In this document: positions 43,998 through 52,050 of the stretch, piece by piece
Position numbering within the stretch: the stretch's first letter is position 1
How the letters are laid out: each line of letters starts with the position of its first letter
Source of the DNA: Paenibacillus sp. Marseille-Q4541
GTDB taxonomy: Bacteria > Bacillota > Bacilli > Paenibacillales > Paenibacillaceae
Assembly: GCF_018310695.1 (NCBI RefSeq)
Contig: NZ_JAGXCY010000014.1
Coordinates: 1 to 64,000, forward strand
DNA: 64,000 nt
Reading direction: 5' to 3'
The notes under the pieces: model-generated
Told to the model about the DNA's origin: nothing
What the model saw: only the letters and a program-made list of their open reading frames with translations
Database searches by the model: none
Made by a program: the position numbers and the translations under genes

Positions 43998-44035
43998 AAA
44001 AAAGAAGCGGGACTTCTCCCGCTCCGTTGCTATAT
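43998..44035 (-). terminator. rlmCD terminator, right copy of the 38-bp repeat
   Basis: On the minus strand AGCGGGA, GAAG loop, TCCCGCT is followed by TCTTTTTTT. The 38-bp sequence recurs at 41717-41754, bracketing the DUF262-HEPN cassette. Confidence 0.85.
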
Positions 44036-44055
44036 ACGCCAATACATCTCAACTA

Positions 44056-45936
44056 TTAGTCTTTCCTGACCAACAGTGAACAGCTCTCCACATGCACCGT
44101 ATGCGGGAACATATCCACCGGCGTTACCTCAGCCGTCCGGTACCCGCCATCCTCTAGCACCCGCAGATCTCTCGCCAGAGTCGAAGGATTACAGGACACA
44201 TATACCACTCGCTCCGGTCGCATCTCCAAGATCGTATCCAGCAGTCTCGGATCGCATCCTTTACGCGGTGGATCGACCACGATTACGTCTGGCGTGATCC
44301 CTTGTTCCTTCCACTGCGGAATGACATCCTCAGAGGGTCCGGTTTCAAAGGTCGCATTCGTAATGCCATTCAGTTCCGCATTCTTCTTCGCATCCTCGAT
44401 CGCTTCCTTCACAATCTCTACCCCATATACATGCTCGGCATGCTGAGCGAGGAAGAGCGAGATCGTTCCGATACCGCAATAAGCATCGATAACCGTCTCT
44501 TTACCAGTAAGCCCTGCGTATTCCACAGTTTTACCGTAGAGTACTTCGGTCTGTACTGGATTCACTTGATAGAAGGAACGCGCGGAGATCGCAAACTTTA
44601 CGTCTCCAATGTAGTCATAGATGACTTCACTGCCCCATAATACACGAGTCACATCACCGAAAATGACATTCGTCTTCTTCGTATTCACGTTCTGGCAGAT
44701 GCTTGTCACTTGCGGAAGCTGTTCACGGATGCCGCGAATCCACTCATCCTTCTCTGGGATACTATCTCCGTTCGTGACGAGGACAAGCATCATCTCACCG
44801 GTACGGAACGCTTTCTTCACGACAACATGCCGCAACAGTCCGCGCCCCGTCTCTTCGTTATACGCTCTAATACCAACGCGGCGGCCGATCTCTTTGACAC
44901 GCTCAACGACCTCATCGTTATGCTCATGCTGAATCAGGCAGCGCTCCATATCGACGATACGGTGGCTTCCTTTGGCATAAAATCCACCCACAAGACCGCC
45001 TTCCATCTCGCCCATCGGTACCTGCGCTTTGTTCCGGTAGCGCCATGGGTCGTCCATTCCGAGCGTAGGAAGAACGGTAATTCCAGTAGACTCATTTGGA
45101 ACATTCATCCATTCACCCACAGCTTTATCCCCACTACTGTGCATAGCTTCTGTTCCTTCTGCGAAGTTATCCACCTGTGGATGATCATCTGCAGCATTTA
45201 CCGTACTCTCATCATTGGCCTCACGCATCGCAGTTACTTCGCCTGCCACATTCAGCTTTCCGATCCGCTTCAGGTTGTCTACGACAATCTGGCGTTTCCA
45301 GTGCAGCTGCCCTTCATAACTCATATGCTGGAGCTGACAGCCACCACACTGAGCGTAGATCGGACATGGCGCAGAGACGCGGTCTTTGCTCGCTTCCACG
45401 ATCTCCAGCAGTTTCGCATAGCCGTATTGTTTCTTCGTCTTCAGCACTTTGACGCGAACTTTTTCACCAGGAAGCGCTCCTGCTACAAACAAAGTATAGC
45501 CATCTGCACGCCCCACACCTTCACCGTCATGGTTCATGCCGATAATATCGATCACGGTCTCGTCATTCTTAGCTACAGGTAAACCGAGCTCGGCTGCGAT
45601 GTCACGCACAGGTTGAACTTTACCGCCACGATTGCTGCCGGAGCGGCCGCGGCCTGATCTTCTTTTCTCAGTGATACTACCTTCTCTACGACCGGATTCG
45701 TCAGTCTGTCCACGACCAGCAGAAAAAGATGCCTCGCCTTGCGGCCGCATCTCTGTGCTTTTTCTTTTCAGCATTTCCTTGTTATCTGAGCTTGCTGCTA
45801 GATGACCTGTCTTCTCTGCCTTAGCGGGCACTCCGTCCTGACGACGAGCGGTGCTCTGTGACTTCCCTGCATTCGCCACTCCTGGGCGGTCTGCGTTCCG
45901 GCGGCTTTTTCCACGGCCGCTGCGGTTATTATTCAT
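44056..45936 (-). CDS. rlmCD: 23S rRNA (uracil-5-)-methyltransferase RlmCD (RumA family)
   Basis: Methylates uracil in 23S rRNA (U747/U1939 in the E. coli numbering) using S-adenosylmethionine. Domains: a basic, disordered N-terminal extension of about 120 residues (RSGRGKSRRNADRPG); TRAM domain near 125-180; Fe-S cysteines CPIYAQCGGC (191, 197, 200); methyltransferase motifs DAYCGIGTISLFLAQHA and DPPRKGCD; catalytic Cys in VYVSCNPSTLARDL. An acidic insertion (about 240-285) interrupts the usual linker. At 626 residues it is about 170 longer than usual. It lies downstream of dgkB, as in Bacillus. Confidence 0.93.
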   Translation of the reverse strand: MNNNRSGRGKSRRNADRPGVANAGKSQSTARRQDGVPAKAEKTGHLAASSDNKEMLKRKSTEMRPQGEASFSAGRGQTDESGRREGSITEKRRSGRGRSGSNRGGKVQPVRDIAAELGLPVAKNDETVIDIIGMNHDGEGVGRADGYTLFVAGALPGEKVRVKVLKTKKQYGYAKLLEIVEASKDRVSAPCPIYAQCGGCQLQHMSYEGQLHWKRQIVVDNLKRIGKLNVAGEVTAMREANDESTVNAADDHPQVDNFAEGTEAMHSSGDKAVGEWMNVPNESTGITVLPTLGMDDPWRYRNKAQVPMGEMEGGLVGGFYAKGSHRIVDMERCLIQHEHNDEVVERVKEIGRRVGIRAYNEETGRGLLRHVVVKKAFRTGEMMLVLVTNGDSIPEKDEWIRGIREQLPQVTSICQNVNTKKTNVIFGDVTRVLWGSEVIYDYIGDVKFAISARSFYQVNPVQTEVLYGKTVEYAGLTGKETVIDAYCGIGTISLFLAQHAEHVYGVEIVKEAIEDAKKNAELNGITNATFETGPSEDVIPQWKEQGITPDVIVVDPPRKGCDPRLLDTILEMRPERVVYVSCNPSTLARDLRVLEDGGYRTAEVTPVDMFPHTVHVESCSLLVRKD

Positions 45937-45987
45937 ATTCGTTAATTCCTCTTTCTTTATTTAAGTTTATGTCCATCTTATCTGAAC

Positions 45988-46875
45988 TTATCTAAAAATT
46001 TGAATGTGATGCGGAAGATTACGGAAGGTTGCTGGCAGCTGTCCGCCGAGCTCTCCATCCAGATTCAGTAGTACTTCACCCGGAGAATTGACTTCCATAT
46101 AGTCCGTTTGAAAATGAATGACCTTTTTGTCCTGCAAATGCTCTCCGCGCAGTGCAAGGCTAACGAGCCGAATCATCTCCGCCAGATTACACTTCTTGAG
46201 TGCAATGACATCGAACAGTCCGTCGTCAATCGTTGCTCCCGGCGCAAGTTTTTCAAAACCGCCTACCGAGTTCGTGTTCGCAATGAGGAACAACATAAAT
46301 TCATCATGAATGTCTTCTTGCCCATTCGCACGGATATACAGCTCCTGCGGAGTCAGGTTGATCATTTTCTCCATGCCCTTCATATAATAAGCGAGCTGTC
46401 CAATCATGGTCTTCAGTCTGCTTGGCACTTCATATGTCAGTTCCGTCAGCGTTCCGCCGCCGGCAATGTTAATAAAATAACGATCGTTCACGAGTCCAAG
46501 ATCGACCGGACGGGTCTCTTGACGAATAACCATATCACAGTAATCTTCCCAGTGACGCGGAATTCCCAGCGCCCTTGCAAAGTCATTGGTTGTTCCCAGC
46601 GGAAAAATACCAAGCGGAGGTCTAACATCCTTTTTGGCCATTCCATTGATTACTTCATATAGGGTACCGTCGCCGCCGGCCGCAATAATCAAATCATACC
46701 CGCGATCAATAGCTTCCGAAGCTTCTCTTGTCGCATCGCCTTCGCCCGTCGTTGCATGGCAGGAAGCTTCAATTCCACCTTCATCAAGACGCTGCAATAT
46801 CGATGCAAGTCTTCTTTTGGCTTCTTCCCGGCCTGAGGTCGGGTTATAAATTAATCTCGCCTTTTTCATTGTCAT
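45988..46875 (-). CDS. dgkB: Diacylglycerol kinase
   Basis: Soluble lipid kinase that phosphorylates diacylglycerol to phosphatidic acid, recycling lipid left from lipoteichoic acid synthesis. Catalytic core: ARLIYNPTSGREEA at the N-terminus, IIAAGGDGTLYEVINGM near 60 and LGIFPLGTTNDFARAL near 85. The C-terminal beta domain holds DDGLFDVIAL. ATG at 46875 (AAGGATC upstream) gives MTMKKARLIYNP, the usual beginning. The rlmCD gene follows 51 bases downstream; the two probably form an operon. Confidence 0.92.
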   Translation of the reverse strand: MTMKKARLIYNPTSGREEAKRRLASILQRLDEGGIEASCHATTGEGDATREASEAIDRGYDLIIAAGGDGTLYEVINGMAKKDVRPPLGIFPLGTTNDFARALGIPRHWEDYCDMVIRQETRPVDLGLVNDRYFINIAGGGTLTELTYEVPSRLKTMIGQLAYYMKGMEKMINLTPQELYIRANGQEDIHDEFMLFLIANTNSVGGFEKLAPGATIDDGLFDVIALKKCNLAEMIRLVSLALRGEHLQDKKVIHFQTDYMEVNSPGEVLLNLDGELGGQLPATFRNLPHHIQIFR

Positions 46876-47235
46876 GATCCTTACGCCACCTACTTTTAGC
46901 AAATATCCGTTCCTCTTATGTGGGTGACCTGTCGCCGCCTATTAAGGGGGATAAGTCAAATCTCGCTGCTAAATACGTTCACTCTGACGGTGACGCTGCA
47001 AAAGTACACTTTCTTCTTAAGTATTCCCAAGAAATATAATCTTTAGTGTCCCTTCCTTTACATCACGTGCAGATCCAGATAGTTTATTATACAACAAAAA
47101 CCCAGCCGTCGTCTTCATTCTAGGTTTGTGTACCACGTCAGGACGATCGGCTAGGCTATCTCGTATTCTATTGTATTCAAGCATAGCTCTATTGTTAACC
47201 TATATCACTCTTTGTCTTTACGTGAAGGGCACCAC
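46876..47235. other. Intergenic region
   Basis: The dgkB promoter area lies here. A minus-strand open frame of 55 codons (MLEYNRIRDSLADRPDVVHK and on, ending near 47029) is protein-like but has no good ribosome site; it is left as uncertain. No structured RNA was recognised. Confidence 0.35.
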
Positions 47236-48009
47236 TTATGAACGAGAGTTCAAATGTTCCTGCATTGACGCAACTTGTCTCTCCATCCAGGTATGAAGCA
47301 GCGGATGAGGTAGAAGCGTGCGATCACCGCTGTAGATAACCTCTACTCCATCAAGCCGTTTTGGAATTTCTACATTGGTAAAATAACCCGCGCTGAGAAA
47401 CAGCGGAACCGCAATAACGCGGTATCCCTCGTCTCTCCAGTAGCTCGCACGGTCTTTGACCTGATCCGGATTCAGCAATGCATAATCTGCTCTTGCTACG
47501 CCGCTGATCGCTTGCACTCGCTCTGCAAGAGCTCCAAAACCTTGTTCCCATCGCTGTAAAAATCCATCATGACGACTCCCATGACCAATAAGCAGAATCA
47601 CTTCACGTGACAGATTCTCCGAAAATGACTTCACTTTGTCCCAAACCATGTGGGCAAGAAGTGGGTCATCATGAAGCGGAGATCCAAAATGGAGCCTGGC
47701 CGAAATTCGAAAAGGTGCAAGATCCGTCTCCTTCTCAGGAGAAGGCTTAGCACCCAAGGCGTATCCTATCTCATCAACATGGGTACTTCCAGCCGAAACA
47801 AACAGAGGGATGGCCAGAATATCCGTCACCCCTGCTGCTTCCAAGCGGTCAATCCCATCCTGAATCCCTCTTCCCTGCACATTCTCCAGAAAAGAAGCTT
47901 CCACAAGCGTAGAAAATGGAAAGGTAAGCTGCCCTACAGCTTCATCTACAAGCGCTGTCCAGCCCGAATCCCTAGATCCGTGACTGATGATGAGGACGCC
48001 CTGCTTCAT
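47236..48009 (-). CDS. CbiX/SirB-type chelatase
   Basis: 257 residues made of two CbiX repeats: GVLIISHGSRDSGWTALVDE with DILAIPLFVSAGSTHVDEI, then VILLIGHGSRHDGFLQRWEQ with VIAVPLFLSAGYFTNVEI. The His of each HGSR and the His/Glu that follows form the metal site. These enzymes insert Co or Fe into sirohydrochlorin (siroheme or cobalamin synthesis); which metal is used cannot be read. It starts 2 bases after the yerC stop, so the genes are coupled, although no other tetrapyrrole gene is near. Confidence 0.87.
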   Translation of the reverse strand: MKQGVLIISHGSRDSGWTALVDEAVGQLTFPFSTLVEASFLENVQGRGIQDGIDRLEAAGVTDILAIPLFVSAGSTHVDEIGYALGAKPSPEKETDLAPFRISARLHFGSPLHDDPLLAHMVWDKVKSFSENLSREVILLIGHGSRHDGFLQRWEQGFGALAERVQAISGVARADYALLNPDQVKDRASYWRDEGYRVIAVPLFLSAGYFTNVEIPKRLDGVEVIYSGDRTLLPHPLLHTWMERQVASMQEHLNSRS

Positions 48010-48011
48010 CT

Positions 48012-48302
48012 TTAACGTCCGAGGCGCTCCAGCGCCATTTTGTAACCGTCATTACCGTAGTTCAGGCAGCGCTTCACACGAGAAATCGTCGCCGTACTTG
48101 CACCCGTCTCGGATTCAATCTGGTTATACGTATTGCCCTTGCCCAGCATACGAGCCACTTCAAGACGCTGAGACAGTGACTGAATCTCGTTCACCGTGCA
48201 CAAGTCGTCAAAAAACACATAACATTCTTCGATATCTTTAAGCGTCAAAATCGCTTCAAATAATTGATCTATACTTCTATCATCTAGCTTCTTCAGCTGC
48301 AT
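48012..48302 (-). CDS. yerC: YerC/TrpR-like regulator
   Basis: 96 residues of the YerC/YecD TrpR-related family: LFEAILTLKDIEECYVFFDD, LCTVNEIQSLSQRLEVARML and GKGNTYNQIESETGASTATI-SRVKRCLNYGNDGY, a TrpR-type helix-turn-helix. AGGGGATG precedes the ATG. The effector is unknown for this family. A perfect inverted repeat lies within its own promoter (48346-48362), suggesting autoregulation. Confidence 0.9.
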   Translation of the reverse strand: MQLKKLDDRSIDQLFEAILTLKDIEECYVFFDDLCTVNEIQSLSQRLEVARMLGKGNTYNQIESETGASTATISRVKRCLNYGNDGYKMALERLGR

Positions 48303-48858
48303 TATTATATCATCCCCTAAGGTTATGTGAGTACTTCTCCATTGTACCTACCCAATGTAGGTATTTCAAGCATTAACGGTTTCACGCGCTACAGAATGAA
48401 ATCATCCTTGCTTCTCCGCGCTAACGTTCCTTGCCCAGTTATCACTGGTCTCTTTATCTATCCCCATGTCATACCATCATTCACTTACTGAATGATATTA
48501 CATCGATCACTATCTTGTCCTATTTCAAAACACCACTCAACATTATAACACAATTATGTTGCTTACAATGAAATTTACCATTGGATTATTTATCCGATTG
48601 GTTACCCGCACCTTTTACTTAACTTCGCGGTTTGTGTACACATCTCCTTTAACCGTAAAAGAAAGATTTTCATCCACAGGTGTACATGTGCACATCGTGT
48701 GTGTAACTACAAAATTTCATTAGTTTCAGCTCGTCCTCTTTCTTCCTGGGCAACGGCCCAAATCCGCCAATATCACGGAAAAAAGTGATTTTCCCCAAAC
48801 CATATGGGTACTTGTTACATACACTGTAGTAAATCATGCGCAAAGGAATGTGATTATC
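48303..48858. other. Intergenic region between divergent genes
   Basis: It holds the yerC promoter near 48341-48369 and the promoter area of the YqfQ-like gene. A GTGTACA-type repeat (TGTGTACACA near 48633; GTGTACATGTGCACA near 48680) is of unclear meaning. No gene was found. Confidence 0.5.
48341..48369 (-). promoter_or_regulatory. yerC-cbiX promoter with operator in the spacer
   Basis: Read on the minus strand: TTGAAA (48369-48364), 17-bp spacer, TACAAT (48346-48341). The spacer region contains ACCTAC-CCAAT-GTAGGT (48346-48362), a perfect 6-bp inverted repeat. A protein bound there would occlude RNA polymerase. Confidence 0.75.
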
Positions 48859-49587
48859 ATGTCTCAGCAATACCATGGAAGACGCAGCCGGCATTCTCGT
48901 GCATTAAAAGACCCTCAGCAGTATGCACCCTATCCAGGTATTCCTCAATATAATAACACCACGCCCATGCCGGGACCAAATCCCCAAGGTTATGCTATGC
49001 AGCCCTATAATCAGCCTCAGCCGATGCCTCACCAACAGGGAGCCCCGCTATATCCCAACAATAACTTTGCTCAGCAAGCACCCGTCTATCCTGCAAACCA
49101 AGCAGCACAGGAAGCGGCAGGTGCCGCGGCTGCTGTAACGGATACGGCTGAAGCAGCTGCTGGGGGTGGAATACTTAGCAGCTTAAGCGGACTAGGCGGC
49201 AACATCAAAGATCTGAAAGGATTCATTGATCGCATGGGCGGCATCGATGGAATTGTGGATGGAATGGGTAAAGTACAACGGGTCGTAAACGGAGTCCAGC
49301 AGATGGCCCCTATGTTCAAACTGGTTACAGGTCTCCTGCCATTTGGTGCTGCGGCTGCCGCCAAAGCTGCCAAAGGTACTCCGTCGCCATCTCCTCTGTA
49401 TGAAGAAGAATATTACACACCTAGACGGAGAAAAAGAAGAAGACGAAGAAGAAAATCTACATCGCCGTCCAAACGCAAAACCAGCGCTTCTAAAAAATCC
49501 AGTTCTTACAGCAAGTCTTCCACTAGAAAACGCCGTAAAAAAGCTAAAACCAAGGCCTATTACCCCTCAGCAACCGAAAAAGAATAA
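48859..49587 (+). CDS. YqfQ/VrrA-like protein
   Basis: 242 residues. A Pro/Gln/Tyr-rich N-terminus (about 1-85) is followed by an Ala-rich helix and the family core (RMGGIDGIVDGMGKVQRVVN, GVQQMAPMFKLVTGLLPF). It ends in a strongly basic tail (RRRKRRRRRRKSTSPSKRKT). The core matches YqfQ of Bacillus, a VrrA-type protein of spores or the cell surface. The ATG at 48859 precedes MSQQYHGRRSR; an in-frame ATG 9 bases upstream is less likely. The basic tail suggests nucleic-acid or polyanion binding. Confidence 0.7.
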   Translation: MSQQYHGRRSRHSRALKDPQQYAPYPGIPQYNNTTPMPGPNPQGYAMQPYNQPQPMPHQQGAPLYPNNNFAQQAPVYPANQAAQEAAGAAAAVTDTAEAAAGGGILSSLSGLGGNIKDLKGFIDRMGGIDGIVDGMGKVQRVVNGVQQMAPMFKLVTGLLPFGAAAAAKAAKGTPSPSPLYEEEYYTPRRRKRRRRRRKSTSPSKRKTSASKKSSSYSKSSTRKRRKKAKTKAYYPSATEKE

Positions 49588-49617
49588 CGGCAGCCATTTT
49601 TTGCCGGACAGCTCATA

Positions 49618-49653
49618 AAAGCACCCTCACTTATTAGAAGCGATGGGTGCTTT
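49618..49653 (+). terminator. Terminator
   Basis: AAAGCACCC (49618-49626) pairs with GGGTGCTTT (49645-49653), 30 bases past the YqfQ-like gene. Confidence 0.8.
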
Positions 49654-49731
49654 GTGATATTCCTTGACTTTCGTTCATATTGACCATATTGACAACATTC
49701 AGTCTCTTAGTTAGAAGGTTAGCAGACGTAT

Positions 49732-50691
49732 TTATTGAAACCAACCCCGTTTTTTAAACCAAAAGATCATTCCACTACTGAGCAGCACCATCAGTAAGAG
49801 CACACCAAAATATCCATAGCGCATACCCAGCTCTGGCATATGCTCAAAATTCATTCCATATATACCGGCGATGAGTGTCAGCGGCATAAAAATCGTAGTA
49901 ATCACCGTGAGTGTCTTCATAATGTTGTTCATCCGATTCGAACTCAGGGATATATAGCTGTCTCTTAGATCCGCCGTCATCTCCCGATCCGCTTCGAGCA
50001 TATCGGTCAGCTTCAGTAGATGGTCGTAGATATCCGTAAAATAAAGCTTGTGCTCAGTTCCACCTTGAATATGTTGTGAGTTAATAACTCGGTACAACAA
50101 ATCCCTCATCGGAACAAACGTCCTTCTCAGACGCAATAGCCTGCTCCGCAGCATAAACACCTGATTCATGAGCTCGTCAATAGGCTCATCACTACTTCGT
50201 CCTTCCAGCTCCGCAAGATCATCTTCAATAGCAAAGAGGATAGGAAAATACCCGTCTACGAGTTTATCCATTACGGTATACGCAGCTGCCACAGTAGCCT
50301 TACTCCAAATCGTACGTTCACTTGCGTGTTCCGCAATCCGGTCCCAAGCCTGATTGATCTCATCCAGCTCATCATGATGGTAAGACACCAAATAGTTAGG
50401 ACCTAGAAACAGATCAATTTCAAGCGGCTGTGCATCTCCTGTTCGAAGCGCATGTAATACGAGAAACTGAACGTTATCATAATAGTCAAGCTTAGGGCGC
50501 TGAAGATTGTGCAGACAATCTTCCACTGCCAGAGGATGAAAATGAAAATAATCCGTGAGCAGACGAGTTTCCTCTTCCGAAGGATGACTAAAATCTGCCC
50601 ATACAAAAGTATAATCCACAAGATTCATCTCTTGCAGTGGAGTGTTCATCACAACCTCATGCTCCTGAGTTATTGCCAGTGTACGAATCAA
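49732..50691 (-). CDS. corA: CorA-type Mg2+/Co2+ transporter
   Basis: 319 residues. A cytoplasmic N-terminal domain (LVDYTFVWADFSHPSEEE, HPLAVEDCLHNLQRPKLDYY) leads to two C-terminal membrane helices with the GMN motif (LIAGIYGMNFEHMPEL) between them and a basic tail (WFKKRGWFQ). The TTG start at 50691 was preferred: GGAGGAG lies 8 bases upstream and it gives MIRTLAITQEHE. An in-frame ATG 10 codons earlier has no ribosome site. It forms a pentameric magnesium channel. Confidence 0.92.
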   Translation of the reverse strand: MIRTLAITQEHEVVMNTPLQEMNLVDYTFVWADFSHPSEEETRLLTDYFHFHPLAVEDCLHNLQRPKLDYYDNVQFLVLHALRTGDAQPLEIDLFLGPNYLVSYHHDELDEINQAWDRIAEHASERTIWSKATVAAAYTVMDKLVDGYFPILFAIEDDLAELEGRSSDEPIDELMNQVFMLRSRLLRLRRTFVPMRDLLYRVINSQHIQGGTEHKLYFTDIYDHLLKLTDMLEADREMTADLRDSYISLSSNRMNNIMKTLTVITTIFMPLTLIAGIYGMNFEHMPELGMRYGYFGVLLLMVLLSSGMIFWFKKRGWFQ

Positions 50692-50863
50692 GGGAGCTTC
50701 TCCTCCATTTCGAGTATCCATCCATATACAAAAACCAGGTCCGTTATCAACAACAATTCATTAGACAAGCTATGTACTTTTACTATATTAATGGAATTCA
50801 CCAAACAAGGTATCATATCTACTATGTTATACACAAAATCACAAGTTCTCAGACAAAAGACGA

Positions 50864-50991
50864 CTGTCCACAAGTGGATAACTTAAATTATCGCTAATTT
50901 CTTTGGAAGATGTCCCCATATTCACAGAGTTATAAACATTTTCCACAAAAAGGAGTGAAGAACCCAAATAACTCGTAACAAAGCATCCACA
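50864..50991. promoter_or_regulatory. Cluster of DnaA-box-like 9-mers
   Basis: Compared with TTATNCACA: TTATCCACT (minus strand, 50873-50881), ATATTCACA (50918-50926) and TTTTCCACA (50939-50947) each differ at one position; CTGTCCACA (50864-50872) and GCATCCACA (50983-50991) differ at two. Five such sites in 128 bp stand out in an intergenic region, but binding is unproven. Confidence 0.35.
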
Positions 50992-51013
50992 GTTTACGAG
51001 TTATTCGGGTTCT
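50958..51013. terminator. Terminator of the pit operon
   Basis: AAGAACCCAAATAACTCGTAA (50958-50978) pairs with the complementary arm at 50993-51013 with one mismatch: a 20-bp stem just past pit. Confidence 0.85.
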
Positions 51014-51043
51014 TACTTATATATTGTATTGTACTTATCGTTT

Positions 51044-52036
51044 TTAGAAGAACAAGAACATAATTAGGCCTGCGAGAAGTCCAGTAATCGGGATGGTAAT
51101 AAACCAGGTGACCACAATCCGTCCAGCGAGGGACCATTTGACAGCCGAGAAACGTTTGGCAGAACCAACACCGAGAATCGCTGACGTAATCGCATGTGTT
51201 GTACTTACTGGTAAATGAAGCAGTGTAGCTGAGAAGATTACCGATGCTGCAGAGAAATCTGCTGCAAAACCGTTAATCGGCTCAATTTTAAAGATTTTGG
51301 TACCCATTGTCTTGATGATTTTCCATCCACCAATGGCAGTACCGGCCGCCATTGCTGTTGCAGCTGCGATTTTAACCCACAGTGGAACTTCCATGTTGTC
51401 CTGAACGCCGCCTGCTACGAGGGCAAATGTGATAATCCCCATCGCCTTCTGCGCATCATTCGTTCCGTGTGTAAAGGATTGAAGAGCAGCTGTGAAAATC
51501 TGCATCGTACGGAATCCCTTATTTACACTGTGCGGACTACGCTTGGCAAAGATCCATTTCAGAATCGTCATAACCACATAACCAATGGCAAAAGCAATAA
51601 TAGGAGACAAGATCAGACCTTGAACAATGCCAGTAAATCCAGACCAGTTCAATTCCCCTGGTTCGCTGATGAATACAGCCCCTGCCAGAGCACCAATCAG
51701 TGCATGGGAAGAGGAGGACGGAAGTCCAAACCACCAGGTAATCAAATTCCAAGCAATCGCCGCAATGAGCGTGGCGATAACAATGTTGATTCCGTTTTCT
51801 AGCTTCGTGGGGTCAGCAACGCTTCCCCCGATCGTTTTCGCTACTCCTGTAAACATAAGAGCACCAATAAAGTTCATGCTGGCTGCGAGTATAATCGCAC
51901 GACGAGGTGTTAGGGCGCGAGTAGATACTGAAGTTGCAATGGCATTTGCCGTATCATGAAATCCGTTAATAAAGTCAAAGGCCAAAGCAAGAAAGATGAC
52001 GATCCCTAAAATCCATAATGGAGTTGTTATATCCAT
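51044..52036 (-). CDS. pit: Low-affinity inorganic phosphate transporter, Pit family
   Basis: 330 residues with about ten membrane helices. The two conserved inverted repeats are visible: FDFINGFHDTANAIATSVST near residue 20 and SFTHGTNDAQKAMGIITFAL near 195, both with the G-x-x-D/N-A core of phosphate binding. It imports phosphate with metal or protons. It lies 14 bases downstream of the DUF47 gene, as in the pit-ykaA pair of Bacillus. Confidence 0.92.
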   Translation of the reverse strand: MDITTPLWILGIVIFLALAFDFINGFHDTANAIATSVSTRALTPRRAIILAASMNFIGALMFTGVAKTIGGSVADPTKLENGINIVIATLIAAIAWNLITWWFGLPSSSSHALIGALAGAVFISEPGELNWSGFTGIVQGLILSPIIAFAIGYVVMTILKWIFAKRSPHSVNKGFRTMQIFTAALQSFTHGTNDAQKAMGIITFALVAGGVQDNMEVPLWVKIAAATAMAAGTAIGGWKIIKTMGTKIFKIEPINGFAADFSAASVIFSATLLHLPVSTTHAITSAILGVGSAKRFSAVKWSLAGRIVVTWFITIPITGLLAGLIMFLFF

Positions 52037-52050
52037 GTGTCACCTACTCC

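Larger units (their letters stand above)
50692..51043. other. Intergenic region with clustered DnaA-box-like sites
   Basis: It contains the corA promoter area, several DnaA-box-like 9-mers between 50864 and 50991, and the pit operon terminator. No gene was found. Confidence 0.5.

Noticed and set aside
44076..45582. Long plus-strand open frames opposite rlmCD
   Set aside because: They are antisense to a clearly assigned gene, have no ribosome sites and no recognisable motifs.
48620..48700. GTGTACA-rich palindromes upstream of the YqfQ-like gene
   Set aside because: Irregular spacing and no second conserved copy; not strong enough to call an operator.
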